64,000 nt of DNA, from the NCBI RefSeq assembly GCF_003387075.1, contig NZ_QUMQ01000001.1, positions 4,030,001 through 4,094,000 of the forward strand. Reading direction: 5' to 3'. Positions 19,584 through 27,930 of this stretch are shown piece after piece. Each line of letters opens with the position of its first letter. The first letter of the stretch is position 1. The position numbers and the translations under genes are program-made. Source of the stretch: Asanoa ferruginea (GTDB taxonomy: Bacteria; Actinomycetota; Actinomycetes; Mycobacteriales; Micromonosporaceae). The notes below the pieces were generated by a model. The model worked only from the letters and a program-made list of their open reading frames with translations, did no database searches and was not told where the DNA came from.

Positions 19584-19817
19584 GTGGCACTCCGGCCCGC
19601 GCTGGAGCACCTCGTCAAGGGCATCGTCGATCACCCGGACGACGTGCGCGTCCGGTTGGTCGACTCGCGCCGCGGCAAGCGGCTCGAAGTGCGTGTCAAC
19701 CCGGAAGACCTCGGCACAGTGATCGGCCGTGGCGGTCGCACCGCCAAGGCGCTGCGCCAGGTCATCGGGTCGATCGGCGGGCGGGGCGTCCGGGTCGACA
19801 TCGTCGACGCCTACTGA
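19584..19817 (+). CDS. khpA: KH-domain RNA-binding protein KhpA
   Basis: Single-KH protein of 77 aa with the GxxG loop IGRGGRT in VNPEDLGTVIGRGGRTAK. It matches the KhpA/YlqC family that pairs with KhpB (Jag) as a global RNA binder in Gram-positives. It starts with a GTG 1 bp after the rpsP stop and ends overlapping rimM by 1 bp. The rpsP-khpA-rimM-trmD order is conserved across actinobacteria and Firmicutes, which links it to ribosome assembly. Confidence 0.92.
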   Translation: MALRPALEHLVKGIVDHPDDVRVRLVDSRRGKRLEVRVNPEDLGTVIGRGGRTAKALRQVIGSIGGRGVRVDIVDAY

Positions 19818-20347
19818 TGCTCCTCGTCGTCGGCCGGATCGGCCGACCTCACGGCATTCGTGGTGAGGTCACCGTCGAGGTTCGAACCGACGAGCCCGAG
19901 CAGCGGTTCGCCGTCGGATCGGTGTTACGCACCGACCCGGCGGCGTCCACCGCTGCGGCCGTGGTCCCGTCGACCCTGACCGTGGAAGAGGTCCGCTTCC
20001 ACCAGGGCCGCCCGTTGGTGCTGTTCGACGGCTACTACGAGCGCGACCTGGTCGAGAACCTGCGCAATGTGCTGCTCCTCGTCGACTCCGACGAGTTGGA
20101 TATGCCAGATGACCCGGACGAGTTCCACGACCTCCAGTTGGTGGGCCTGTCCGCGGTGAGCCCCGGCGGCGAGGTGCTCGGCACCGTCGCCCGGATCGAC
20201 CACGCCCCGTCTTCCGACCTGCTGGTCATCGCGCTGCCCGACGGCCGCTCAGGCCTGGTGCCGTTCGTGAAGGCGATCGTGCCCGAGGTAGACCTGACCG
20301 CCGGCAAGATCGTGGTCGACGCACCGGCGGGCCTGCTGGACCTGTGA
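19817..20347 (+). CDS. rimM: Ribosome maturation factor RimM
   Basis: Assembly factor of 176 aa for the 30S head, partner of S19. The N-terminal barrel begins [24 protein letters not shown], and the C-terminal PRC-barrel part has [14 protein letters not shown] and [22 protein letters not shown]. The start ATG overlaps the khpA stop (TGATG) and the stop overlaps the trmD start. Length and motifs are normal. Confidence 0.95.
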   Translation: MLLVVGRIGRPHGIRGEVTVEVRTDEPEQRFAVGSVLRTDPAASTAAAVVPSTLTVEEVRFHQGRPLVLFDGYYERDLVENLRNVLLLVDSDELDMPDDPDEFHDLQLVGLSAVSPGGEVLGTVARIDHAPSSDLLVIALPDGRSGLVPFVKAIVPEVDLTAGKIVVDAPAGLLDL

Positions 20348-21081
20348 TGCGGGTCGACGTAGTCACCATTTTCCCCGAATATCTGTCGCCGCTGTCGCTG
20401 TCGTTGATCGGCAAGGCGCAGGCTTCCGGTTTGCTGTCGGTAGACGTGCACGACCTGCGTACATGGACGTCAGACGTCCACCGCACCGTCGACGACACGC
20501 CCTACGGCGGCGGTCCCGGCATGGTGATGCGCCCGGAGCCGTGGGGCCTAGCCCTGGACGCGCTGGCCACGCCGTCATCAAGGTTGGTGGTGCCGACGCC
20601 GGTAGGCGCGCCCTTCACCCAACGCACGGCTCATTCGCTGGCGGACGCGTCACATCTGATCTTCGCGTGCGGCCGCTACGAGGGAATCGACCAGCGAGTT
20701 TTGGACCACGCCTCGAGCCGGCTCCCGGTGACTGAGGTGTCGCTGGGCGACTACGTACTCTTCGGGGGCGAAGTAGCGGTCCTCGTCATCATGGAGGCCG
20801 TGGTGCGGCTGTTGCCCGGGGTGCTGGGCAACGCGGACTCGCTGGCGGAGGAGTCCCACGCGGCTGGGTTGCTCGAAGCGCCGGTCTACACAAAGCCGCC
20901 GGTGTGGCGGGACCTTGCGGTGCCGGACATCCTGCGCTCAGGCGACCACGGCCGAATCGCCCGCTGGCGCCGCGACGAGTCCTTGCGCCGCACGGCAACG
21001 CGTCGTCCCGACATGCTCAGCGGCCCTGAGGCGCCGGAACTGGACAAGGCCGACCGCGCCGTCCTCGACGACCTCGCCTGA
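20347..21081 (+). CDS. trmD: tRNA (guanine-37-N1)-methyltransferase TrmD
   Basis: SPOUT methyltransferase of 244 aa that makes m1G37 and prevents frameshifting. It begins [20 protein letters not shown]. The SAM-binding trefoil-knot motifs [15 protein letters not shown] and [13 protein letters not shown] are intact, and the tail [19 protein letters not shown] is the tRNA-binding part. The ATG at 20347 shares an A with the rimM stop; a GTG at 20344 is also possible. Downstream the usual neighbour rplS is displaced by a 1.4 kb repeat-rich gap. Confidence 0.96.
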   Translation: MRVDVVTIFPEYLSPLSLSLIGKAQASGLLSVDVHDLRTWTSDVHRTVDDTPYGGGPGMVMRPEPWGLALDALATPSSRLVVPTPVGAPFTQRTAHSLADASHLIFACGRYEGIDQRVLDHASSRLPVTEVSLGDYVLFGGEVAVLVIMEAVVRLLPGVLGNADSLAEESHAAGLLEAPVYTKPPVWRDLAVPDILRSGDHGRIARWRRDESLRRTATRRPDMLSGPEAPELDKADRAVLDDLA

Positions 21082-21162
21082 ACGCACTGCCCTTCTGCGC
21101 CGCGAGCCGGTTCGGGCCTGACGTTTGTCTGTGAGACCGCCCAAAAGCCAACCCTCAACCGA

Positions 21163-21304
21163 GGGGCGGGTCCCGTTGTCGGGCGTAGCCCAAAGGTCAG
21201 GATGTTCGGGCGGTGACAAGGTGGAGCGCCCAACTGGACGAACGACCTTGTCACCGCCCGAAGATCCTGATGCCCTTGCGAAGACCGACAACGGGACCCG
21301 CCCC
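21163..21304. repeat. Long imperfect inverted repeat
   Basis: The left arm starts ggggcgggtcccgttgtcgg and the right arm ends ccgacaacgggacccgcccc. Inside, gttcgggcggtgacaaggt (left) pairs with accttgtcaccgcccga (right), around a loop of about 22 bp near 21223-21244. The overall hairpin spans 142 bp with a few bulges. It may be a MITE-like unit; no transposase is nearby. Confidence 0.75.
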
Positions 21305-21490
21305 GGACCTCCGGCTGGGTCCCCGCAGCTCGGTCGGGGTCCGGGGCAGCGCCCCGGTGGGGCTCCGGGGCAAAGCCCCGAAGGACCTAAGCCCAATCCA
21401 CGACGCACACGGCAGGGGCGGTGGGTGGTTCCCGGCGCTGCCGGTCGAACGCGCCGCTCCGGCAAGGGTCCGGGCCGTTGCCACGAGCAT

Positions 21491-21555
21491 TTGCTCTGCA
21501 CCCCTGTAGGAAACACCTAACGGTTAGAGGTGGTTCCTACAGGGGTGCAGAGCAA
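21491..21555. repeat. 65-bp near-perfect palindrome
   Basis: The arms ttgctctgcacccctgtagg and cctacaggggtgcagagcaa are perfect complements, continuing into aaacacctaac / gttagaggtggtt with mismatches, around a tiny loop (gg). This would form a long hairpin in RNA or DNA. There is no T-run on either side, so a simple terminator is not indicated. It resembles REP-like elements of actinomycetes. Confidence 0.8.
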
Positions 21556-21746
21556 GGGGCGCCAGTCGCGGGCGCTAGGCCCGCGGCGCGGCGGGTCAGG
21601 TTGCGCGGGTTCGTGAACCTGGGGGAGGGGTGCCCCGCTGTCGGGGCTGGTGATCTGTGGCCGGCGTGCCCCGCGGGGTCAGCGCGCTAACGAGGCCGGA
21701 ACACGTGGCGAGAGCGCCCCGAGCGGCATGCCAGGCCGACGCGGAC

Positions 21747-22010
21747 GCCACGCAGGGGCAGACCGCCCGGGGCCTCGTTGATGCGGACGCCAGGCCGAGC
21801 CGACGCAGACGGCACGCCGACGGCGACGGCGACGCGGACGCCGTGGCCGACGCGGACGCCGGGGTCCCCGATGTGGACGCCACGCAGGGGCAGACCACGT
21901 TGATGCGGACGCCAGGCCGAGCCGACGCAGACGGCAGGCCAACGGCGACGCCGTCTCGGACGCCGTGGCCGGCGCGGGCGCCGGGGCCCCCGATGCGGAC
22001 GCCCACGCCG
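21747..22010 (+). repeat. Two-copy tandem duplication, 132-bp period
   Basis: The block gccacgcaggggcagacc occurs at 21747 and 21879. Each is followed by ttgatgcggacgccaggccg and a GACGCC-rich stretch. The copies differ by a short deletion near the start and by point changes, which breaks any shared reading frame. Confidence 0.7.
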
Positions 22011-22256
22011 AGGCCGACGCAGGCAACGACGCAGGCGCCTGGGCCGCGTCGACGCAGAAGTCGACGCCGTGGCCCGGCGCGGGCGGGTCCTGCTGGTCGC
22101 GAACCAGCCGCGGCCCGCCGTGGGCGCTGGGCGATCCGTCTGGGGCGGCGGATCTGTAAGTTTCGGAGATCAACTCGACAGATCTGCCGCCCCAGATCAC
22201 TCCGGCCAGTCGTCGGGCTCGCCGGCGTGCCAGGTTTGGCTGGCGCGGCGCCAACC

Positions 22257-22333
22257 GCGGACCTGGCAGCGGAGCGAAGCGGAGCGGTCTCCGGCGGGAG
22301 CGACGGTCGTGCCCACGGCGGACCCGGGACCGG
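22257..22333 (+). repeat. Dispersed intergenic repeat, copy 3
   Basis: Clear copy: gcggacctggcagcggagcg, then gagcggtctccggcgggagc, gacggtcgtgcccacggcgg and acccgggaccgg. It lies about 190 bp upstream of rplS. Confidence 0.8.
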
Positions 22334-22520
22334 ATTTTGATCATGTCTTTGGGGTTGGTGGGTGATTTCCGGTGGCGGGGGTCGATATGGCAAAGTAGTG
22401 GGGTTGCTTGCCGCAGCCGCCACGCCGTGGTGGGTTGCGAGGGTCTTCTGGAGTGGTGGGAGATCAGGATCACCCGTCGCACGCCCCAAAGGGTGTGCCG
22501 TCATAGTCGAAGGAATAGCG

Positions 22521-22877
22521 ATGAACACCCTGGACGCCCTCGACGCCCAGTCGCAGCGGACCGACCTTCCTGATTTCCGCGCCGGTGACACCGTCAAGGT
22601 GCACGCGCGAGTCGTTGAAGGTAACCGCTCCCGTGTGCAGATCTTCCAGGGCGTGGTCATTCGCCGCCAGGGTGCCGGTCTGCGTGAGACGTTCACCGTC
22701 CGCAAGATGAGCTTCGCCGTTGGTGTGGAGCGCACCTACCCGATCAACAGCCCGGCGATCGACCGGATCGAGGTCGTGACGCGCGGTGACGTGCGGCGGG
22801 CGAAGCTTTACTACCTGCGTGAGCTGCGCGGCAAGAAGGCCAAGATCAAGGAGAAGCGCGAGAAGCAGCCCAGCTGA
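22521..22877 (+). CDS. rplS: 50S ribosomal protein L19
   Basis: Large-subunit protein of 118 aa at the 30S-50S interface. Diagnostic parts are [41 protein letters not shown], and the ending [20 protein letters not shown]. The ATG at 22521 follows gaagga; the frame is open upstream to 22362 but without L19-like sequence. It normally ends the rpsP-trmD operon, but here the 1.4 kb gap means it must have its own promoter. Confidence 0.96.
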   Translation: MNTLDALDAQSQRTDLPDFRAGDTVKVHARVVEGNRSRVQIFQGVVIRRQGAGLRETFTVRKMSFAVGVERTYPINSPAIDRIEVVTRGDVRRAKLYYLRELRGKKAKIKEKREKQPS

Positions 22878-22897
22878 AACTCGCCCTCCTGCGCCGT

Positions 22898-22931
22898 GGC
22901 CTCGTGCGGTTAGGCTAACGCCCACGAGGCC
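22898..22931 (+). terminator. Hairpin after rplS
   Basis: ggcctcgtg pairs with cacgaggcc around a 16-nt loop, 20 bp after the rplS stop. No T-run follows, so termination strength is uncertain. Confidence 0.4.
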
Positions 22932-22989
22932 TCTCGATCGGGATCCGTCTCGGCGTTGGGCTCTTGGCTGACCTGGGGAGAGGCGCGGC

Positions 22990-23880
22990 GTGGATCGAGA
23001 CACCAGCCAGGAACGGCGACGCCGGTTCCCGCGGCGCAAGGTGCAGATGCCCCTCTGGCAAGAGTTGCCGTTGCTGCTGGTCGTGGCATTCTGCCTGGCC
23101 GTGTTGATCCGCAGCTTCCTGCTCCAGGCGTTCTTCATCCCGTCGGGCTCGATGGAGAACACGCTGCTCGTCGGCGACCGGGTGCTGGTCAATAAGATCG
23201 TTTATGACGTACGGGATCCGAAGCGCGGCGAAGTCGTCGTGTTCCGTGGGCCCGAGGCCTGGGCGCCGCAGCCGGTCGACGACGGCAACACGAGCGTGCT
23301 CAGCAAGGTCAGCCGCACCATGGGTGACCTTGTCGGCATCTCCCGGCCGGGCGCCAAAGACTTCATCAAGCGGGTGATCGCGGTCGGCGGCGACCGGATC
23401 AGCTGTTGCGACGACCAGGGTCGCGTGATGGTCAACGGTAAGGGGCTCGACGAGCCCTATATTTTTGACAACTCGCCGCTCGACGTGCCGCCGGTGCCCG
23501 GTGAGTGCCGGTCCCGGCAGTTCGCCGAAGTCGTCGTGCCGCCCGGGCAGATCTTCGTGATGGGCGACCACCGCGGGGTATCGCAGGACGCCCGGTGTCA
23601 GGGTCCCGTGCCGGTGGAAAACGTGGTCGGGCGCGCGTTCGTCGTCGTCTGGCCGCAGGACCGGTGGGCCAACCTGTCAGTGCCCGACACGTTCGACGGA
23701 ATTCCACCGCCGGACGGTGGCGGTGAGGGCGGTGGTGCTGGGACGCCCCCGCCCGGGCAAGAGTCCCCAGTGCCTGGAAAGGGAGACATTGTCGTCACAA
23801 TGCCAATCTTCGCGTCCGTCCTTTTTCTGGCGCGTTCCCGACGCGGACTCCCAGACCGGCAACGTAGGCTCCGTCCGTGA
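22990..23880 (+). CDS. lepB: Type I signal peptidase, copy 1
   Basis: Signal peptidase of 296 aa. One N-terminal helix (about 25-42) precedes the catalytic serine in PSGSMENTL (Ser54); the general-base lysine is in DFIKRVIAVGGD (about Lys127). The box GQIFVMGDHRG (family MGDNR/MGDHR) is present. An insertion of about 30 residues between the two catalytic boxes contains SVLSKVSRTMGDLVG. After a Pro/Gly linker the C-terminus has a second hydrophobic segment VVTMPIFASVLFLA followed by Arg, giving a two-pass protein. GTG start; the stop overlaps copy 2 by 4 bp. Confidence 0.92.
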   Translation: MDRDTSQERRRRFPRRKVQMPLWQELPLLLVVAFCLAVLIRSFLLQAFFIPSGSMENTLLVGDRVLVNKIVYDVRDPKRGEVVVFRGPEAWAPQPVDDGNTSVLSKVSRTMGDLVGISRPGAKDFIKRVIAVGGDRISCCDDQGRVMVNGKGLDEPYIFDNSPLDVPPVPGECRSRQFAEVVVPPGQIFVMGDHRGVSQDARCQGPVPVENVVGRAFVVVWPQDRWANLSVPDTFDGIPPPDGGGEGGGAGTPPPGQESPVPGKGDIVVTMPIFASVLFLARSRRGLPDRQRRLRP

Positions 23881-24536
23881 TTGAGGAACAGGCCCCCCAG
23901 AAGCCGCCGCGCAGCAGCAGCTCGTCCTTCTGGAAAGAACTGCCGATCCTGCTCGGCGTCGCGATCCTCGTCGCCGTGTTGGTGCGGGCGTTCCTCTTGC
24001 AGACCTTCTACATCCCGTCGCCGTCGATGGAGCACACCCTCGACATCAACGACCGGGTGCTGGTCAACAAGATCGTTTATAACTTCCGGTCGCCCGAGCG
24101 CGGCGAGATCATCGTGTTCCGCGCGCCCTCCGAGTGGCGCAGCGGCCTCGACGACGAAGACTTCATCAAGCGGGTCATCGCCGTCGGCGGCGACCGGGTC
24201 GAATGCTGCGACGAGCAGAAGCGGCTGCGGGTCAACGGGCACTCGATCGACGAGCCCTACCTGTTCAACGAGAACGGCATCAGTGACCCGGCGGCCGACC
24301 AGCCGTTCGACTTCACGGTGCCGAAGGGCCGCCTCTGGGTGATGGGCGACCACCGCGCCGCGTCCGGCGACTCGCTCGAGCACTGGAAGCAGAGCGACGG
24401 CGACCCACTGATCTCGACGATCACCGAGGATTCGGTGGTGGGGCGGGCGTTCGTGGTGTTCTGGCCGGTTGGCCGGGCGAAGTGGCTCTCGGTGCCAAGC
24501 ACGTTCGACACCGTTCCGGCGCCGGCTTCGGGCTGA
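23877..24536 (+). CDS. lepB: Type I signal peptidase, copy 2
   Basis: Second signal peptidase, 219 aa, starting at a GTG that overlaps the stop of copy 1 (GTGA). One N-terminal helix (about 21-38), the catalytic serine in PSPSMEHTL (Ser50), and lysine in DFIKRVIAVGGD (about Lys98). The box WVMGDHRAASGDS is complete. It lacks the insertion and C-terminal helix of copy 1. Two or more tandem signal peptidases are normal in actinomycetes with large secretomes; division of labour is unknown. A clear terminator follows. Confidence 0.92.
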   Translation: MIEEQAPQKPPRSSSSSFWKELPILLGVAILVAVLVRAFLLQTFYIPSPSMEHTLDINDRVLVNKIVYNFRSPERGEIIVFRAPSEWRSGLDDEDFIKRVIAVGGDRVECCDEQKRLRVNGHSIDEPYLFNENGISDPAADQPFDFTVPKGRLWVMGDHRAASGDSLEHWKQSDGDPLISTITEDSVVGRAFVVFWPVGRAKWLSVPSTFDTVPAPASG

Positions 24537-24555
24537 GCTTTCTGGTTTGCGATCT

Positions 24556-24586
24556 GGGCCGGCTCCCCTTGGGAGCCGGCCCTTTT
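24556..24586 (+). terminator. Rho-independent terminator of the lepB operon
   Basis: gggccggctccc and gggagccggccc form a 12-bp GC stem with a 3-nt loop, directly followed by tttt. It begins 20 bp after the second lepB stop. Confidence 0.9.
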
Positions 24587-24703
24587 GCGTGTGGGCCCGC
24601 GGCCGTGCTGGGCGAGCACCTCGTGCAGCCCGGCCCGGGGTCGCGAGCGGTCGGCTCCCGCGGTCTGACGCCGGCGGCGGCCGGTGGCCGTTGGTCCTTG
24701 TTT

Positions 24704-24790
24704 CGCGGACCTGGCTCGACGCGCAAGCGAGTTTGCGCGCGGGAGCGTGCGGTCGTGCCCACCGCGGACGCGCGTAAATGAACCTGAATT
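24704..24790 (+). repeat. Dispersed intergenic repeat, copy 4
   Basis: Contains gcggacctggctcgac, a diverged middle with gcgcgggagcg, then ggtcgtgcccaccgcggacg and gcgtaaatgaa. The end matches the copies before proS and rlmN, which also read cg-n-gtaaatgaa or similar. Confidence 0.65.
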
Positions 24791-24854
24791 TAGATCTTGG
24801 AAGCTCTGATGGGTGCCTGATTCGCGTCTCATCCTTCGCGCCTAAGCTGGCTCG

Positions 24855-25313
24855 GTGACTGAGTACCGGCCGCGCCGTGCCGCGCGCGTGTTGGTGGTCG
24901 ACGACGCGGAGCGGGTGTTGCTGTTTCACGGGGTCGACCCGGGGCGGCGGGAGCATTACTACTGGTTCACGCCGGGCGGTGGGCTTTCGCCAGGCGAGTC
25001 GCCGCAGGCCGGCGCCGCGCGGGAACTCGCTGAGGAGACCGGGCTCGAGCGGGCGGCCGCGGATCTTGGCCGGCCGGTGTTCCAGGAGACGACGGAGTTT
25101 CCGTTCGACGGCGTCTGGTATCGGCAGGAGCAGGAGTTCTTTCTGCTGCGGGTGCCGTCGTGGGCGGTGGACACGGCTGGTTTCAACGAGGTCGAGCGGG
25201 ACTCGATCACCGACCACCGGTGGTGGTCGATTGACGAGTTGGAGCGTACGAAGGAGCGGTACTACCCCGACGAGTTGCCGACCGTGTTGCGTCGCGCGCT
25301 CGGGAAGGACTGA
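24855..25313 (+). CDS. NUDIX hydrolase
   Basis: Protein of 152 aa with the Nudix box GGGLSPGESPQAGAARELAEETGL (about 41-64), matching Gx5Ex7REUxEExGU. The family hydrolyses nucleoside diphosphates linked to another group X; the substrate here is unknown. The second half contains DSITDHRWWSIDELE, a common Nudix C-terminal element. GTG start at 24855. Six bp separate it from rnhB, so co-transcription is likely. Confidence 0.88.
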   Translation: MTEYRPRRAARVLVVDDAERVLLFHGVDPGRREHYYWFTPGGGLSPGESPQAGAARELAEETGLERAAADLGRPVFQETTEFPFDGVWYRQEQEFFLLRVPSWAVDTAGFNEVERDSITDHRWWSIDELERTKERYYPDELPTVLRRALGKD

Positions 25314-25319
25314 TCCGTT

Positions 25320-26117
25320 GTGCTGACACCACCGCGCACCGTGGTACGCCGGGAGGGTGGCCTCTATGCCCTCGAGCGGGCGTTGCAGCGGCGCGGTTTC
25401 CGGCACGTCGCCGGCGCCGACGAGGCTGGGCGGGGCGCGTGTGCCGGCCCGCTGGTCGCCGCGGCCGCGATGCTGCCCGAGGGCAAGCGCGGCGAGATCG
25501 AGGGCCTGGCCGACTCGAAGTTGCTGACGCCGCTGGCCCGGGAACGGATCTACGAGCAGGTCGTGAAGCGGGCCCTGGCCTATTCGGTGGTGATCATCCC
25601 GGCGGCCGAGGTCGATGCCCGCGGCCTGCACGTGTGCAATCTGCTGGCGATGAGGCGCGCGCTGGCGTCGCTGCCCGTCGGGCCGGAGTATGTGCTGACC
25701 GACGGGTTCCCCCTCGATGGGATGGGGGTGCCCGGGCTCGCCGTGTGGAAGGGCGACCGGGTAGCCGCCTGCGTGGCCGCCGCCAGTGTGCTGGCCAAGG
25801 TGACCCGGGATCGGATCATGGTCGAGCTCGACGGGCAGTTTCCGGATTATGGGTTTTCGGAACACAAGGGGTACGTGACTCCCGAGCACAGCGCCGCCCT
25901 CACCGAGCATGGGCCGTGTGCCGAGCACCGGTTCTCCTATATCAACGTGGCGAATGCTTCCGGGCGCGACTCCCGGCCGCCGCGGAGCCGGCGGCCGCGG
26001 GTGCTGACGGATCCGTCCAAGCTGGCCGGTGAGGTTGTCCCTGATCTTGATCCTGCGGTTGATCTTGAGGGTGAGCTGGGCCTGGTGGATCTTGATCCTG
26101 AGGTCGAGCAGGGTTAG
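25320..26117 (+). CDS. rnhB: Ribonuclease HII
   Basis: RNase HII removing ribonucleotides from DNA, 265 aa. The catalytic pair is in GADEAGRG (Asp34, Glu35); the third acidic residue is in YVLTDGFPL; ASVLAKVTRDRIM and HKGYVTPEH are the family blocks. The last 50 residues are an extension rich in Pro/Arg and then Asp/Leu/Glu repeats (LDPAVDLEGELG, LVDLDPEVE), not part of the fold. GTG start. It lies in the usual rnhB-DUF2469 pair but with a 424-bp gap. Confidence 0.94.
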   Translation: MLTPPRTVVRREGGLYALERALQRRGFRHVAGADEAGRGACAGPLVAAAAMLPEGKRGEIEGLADSKLLTPLARERIYEQVVKRALAYSVVIIPAAEVDARGLHVCNLLAMRRALASLPVGPEYVLTDGFPLDGMGVPGLAVWKGDRVAACVAAASVLAKVTRDRIMVELDGQFPDYGFSEHKGYVTPEHSAALTEHGPCAEHRFSYINVANASGRDSRPPRSRRPRVLTDPSKLAGEVVPDLDPAVDLEGELGLVDLDPEVEQG

Positions 26118-26541
26118 CTGGGGTCGGGTTTGGCTTTTGGCGCCGGGTGATCGCCGAGGCCCTGATGAGACGTGGTTTGCGTCACTGCCTCCGTGGGCTC
26201 TTCAGCTGGGCGGGCGGGAGCCTTGGCGGGTTCGGAAGTTGACGTAGATCGTGGTCCGGAGGGCCGTGATTCGGACGGTCCGGGGCGTTGGGTCCGATCT
26301 GGATCGACCGGTTCGTTCGGATCTTGATCCGGGCGTGGCCGGGCCGTTGCGATGTCGTTTTTCGCGCCCGATCCGGTCCCTCTGGGGCCCGTTCCAGACG
26401 GCCCTTCGGGTGACGTTTCGGCCTGCGCCGATCCGGTAGGGCGCCCCGAGCCCCCAGGGGGTACCGTCGGCGTGGCGTCCGGCGAGCGGCTTCGCCGCCC
26501 ACGCCGGTGGGGGAAGATGGTGCCATGAAGGGCGGAGAGCG
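26118..26541. other. Intergenic region between rnhB and the DUF2469 gene
   Basis: 424 bp of GC-rich sequence with several short GATCTTGAT / GATCCGGTC-type repeats continuing the pattern at the rnhB 3' end. No convincing open frame, RNA or terminator was seen. The DUF2469 ribosome binding site (gggcggagagcg) is at its end. Confidence 0.55.
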
Positions 26542-26865
26542 ATGAGCGCAGAGGATCTCGAGAAATACGAGACCGAGATGGAGCTGCAGCTCTACCGGGA
26601 ATACCGCGATATCGTCCGCCAATTCTCCTATGTCGTCGAGACCGAGCGCCGCTTCTACCTGGCCAACCAGGTCGACCTGCACGTGCGCAACTCAGACGGC
26701 GAGGTCTATTTCGAGGTCGAGATGCACGACGCGTGGGTCTGGGATATGTACCGTCCTGCGCGCTTTGTGAAGAACGTCCGCGTAATGACCTTCAAAGACG
26801 TCAACGTCGAAGAGCTGGAGAAGCCCGACATCTCGCTCCCGGCCGATTCCGGCTTCGGCGGCTAA
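26542..26865 (+). CDS. DUF2469 family protein
   Basis: Conserved actinobacterial protein, 107 aa, starting MSAEDLEKYETEMELQLYRE with FSYVVETERRFYLAN and FEVEMHDAWVWDMYRP. The family has no known function but is strongly conserved next to rnhB. It is acidic, soluble, with no signal or membrane helix. Sequence and context make identification safe; function is unknown. Confidence 0.92.
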   Translation: MSAEDLEKYETEMELQLYREYRDIVRQFSYVVETERRFYLANQVDLHVRNSDGEVYFEVEMHDAWVWDMYRPARFVKNVRVMTFKDVNVEELEKPDISLPADSGFGG

Positions 26866-26973
26866 GGCCTCACCCGCTTAGCACATCCGCCCGTCCGCCG
26901 GACGTTATCCACAATCCACAGGCCGCCACACACCGCGTTGCCGCTCCTCCCGGCCACGACGAGGCTGCCATGC

Positions 26974-27930
26974 ATGAATTGGTACGCACTCCGTAACGCA
27001 GCGTTGTCCCTCCTGGTCATCGTCCTGGTTTCCGCGGTGGCCCTCGTCGTTCCCGCCGGCCGCCTCCTCCCATCGCGCGACGCGTCCTGGGGTCGGGCGG
27101 TCGGCGGTTCCGGTCTGGGCGCCATCCATCAGGGCGCCGGAGTCCGCGGCAGCCCGGTTCTTGTCTCCTTCCCGTCGCACTCCCTTGGCGTCGATCCTGG
27201 TGGCGTGGATGCCGGGTGGTTCACCGTCGGCGCTGAGGCGAAGATCAACCCAGCTGGGCCGCGAGCACCATGGCTCCGCACCGTCGCATCGGAGCCGAAA
27301 GCGGCGTCAACGATCGTCACCGCGGTGGTTGGTCGCGCTGGCGTCGCACCGGAGCCCGTGGCCGCGTCGATGGCGGCCGGCGCGGTGGTTGGTCGCGCTG
27401 GCGTCGCGCGGGAGCCCGTGGCCGCGTCGACGACGGCCGCCGTGATGGTTGGTCGCGCTGGCGTCGCGCCGGAGCCCGTGGCCGCGTCGACGACGGCCGG
27501 CACGGTCGCCGGTCGCGGCCCGGGAAGCCCGTTCCGGCCGCCTCTGGAGCCGCCGCTGAGGGTGACCCGGCGGTTCGACGGACCGCCCAGACCGTGGCTG
27601 CCCGGCCACCGCGGCGTCGACCTCGCCTCCGCGCCCGGTGCGACGGTGTGGGCCGCGGGCCTGGGCGAGGTCGTGTTCGCCGGCCCGGTGGCCGGGCGGT
27701 CGGTGGTCAGCATCCAGCACCCCGGCGGCCTGCGCACCACCTATGAGCCGCTGACCCCGGTGGTCCGCCGGGGCGACCAGGTGGCCGCCGGCGACCCGAT
27801 CGGCACGCTCGACGCCGGCCATCCCGGCTGCCCGGCCGCCGCCTGCCTGCACTGGGGGCTGCGCCGCGACGCCGAATACCTGGACCCGCTGCTGCTACTC
27901 GGCTTCCGGGTCCGCCTCCTGCCGCTCTAG
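26974..27930 (+). CDS. M23-like peptidase with N-terminal anchor and internal repeat
   Basis: Protein of 318 aa. Residues about 8-30 are a membrane anchor or signal peptide (LRNAALSLLVIVLVSAVALVV). Residues about 110-180 are a linker built from 20-residue repeats (VVGRAGVAPEPVAAS). The C-terminal M23 domain keeps the metal ligands in GHRGVDLA (H212, D216) and CLHWGLR (H293). The first His of the usual HxH is Cys291, so peptidase activity is doubtful; a cell-wall-binding role is possible. This gene lies close to rpsB/yraN in many actinobacteria. The start ATG at 26974 gives the anchor directly. Confidence 0.82.
   Translation: MNWYALRNAALSLLVIVLVSAVALVVPAGRLLPSRDASWGRAVGGSGLGAIHQGAGVRGSPVLVSFPSHSLGVDPGGVDAGWFTVGAEAKINPAGPRAPWLRTVASEPKAASTIVTAVVGRAGVAPEPVAASMAAGAVVGRAGVAREPVAASTTAAVMVGRAGVAPEPVAASTTAGTVAGRGPGSPFRPPLEPPLRVTRRFDGPPRPWLPGHRGVDLASAPGATVWAAGLGEVVFAGPVAGRSVVSIQHPGGLRTTYEPLTPVVRRGDQVAAGDPIGTLDAGHPGCPAAACLHWGLRRDAEYLDPLLLLGFRVRLLPL
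27301..27510 (+). repeat. In-frame 60-bp tandem repeat (about 3.5 copies)
   Basis: The block ggttggtcgcgctggcgtcg recurs at 27328, 27388 and 27448 with an exact 60-bp period, and the flanking gagcccgtggccgcgtcga recurs at 27352, 27412 and 27472. The period is a multiple of three and codes for a 20-residue linker unit. Confidence 0.92.

Larger units (their letters stand above)
21082..22520. other. Repeat-rich intergenic region between trmD and rplS
   Basis: Gap of 1439 bp in a place where most actinobacteria have a short spacer. It contains a 142-bp inverted repeat (21163-21304), a Gly-codon-like GC repeat (ggggcagcgccccgg, ggggcaaagccccg near 21330-21390), a 65-bp palindrome (21491-21555), a 132-bp tandem duplication (21747-about 22010), and a dispersed-repeat copy (22257-22333). 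Open frames here, such as 21657-22340, are low-complexity Ala/Asp/Arg products that shift frame between repeat units, so I regard the region as non-coding. Confidence 0.7.
24537..24854. other. Intergenic region after lepB pair
   Basis: 318 bp containing the rho-independent terminator at 24556-24586, about 110 bp of plain GC-rich sequence, and dispersed-repeat copy 4 (24704-24790). The short AT-richer stretch after the repeat (aacctgaatttagatcttgg) is a plausible promoter for the NUDIX-rnhB pair. Confidence 0.6.

Noticed and set aside
21657-22340. Open frame of 227 codons in the trmD-rplS gap
   Set aside because: Product is Ala/Asp/Arg/Thr low complexity; the tandem repeat copies are read in different frames, so selection for protein is unlikely.
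27301-27510. Possible CRISPR array
   Set aside because: Repeats are contiguous 60-bp units inside a coding frame without unique spacers.
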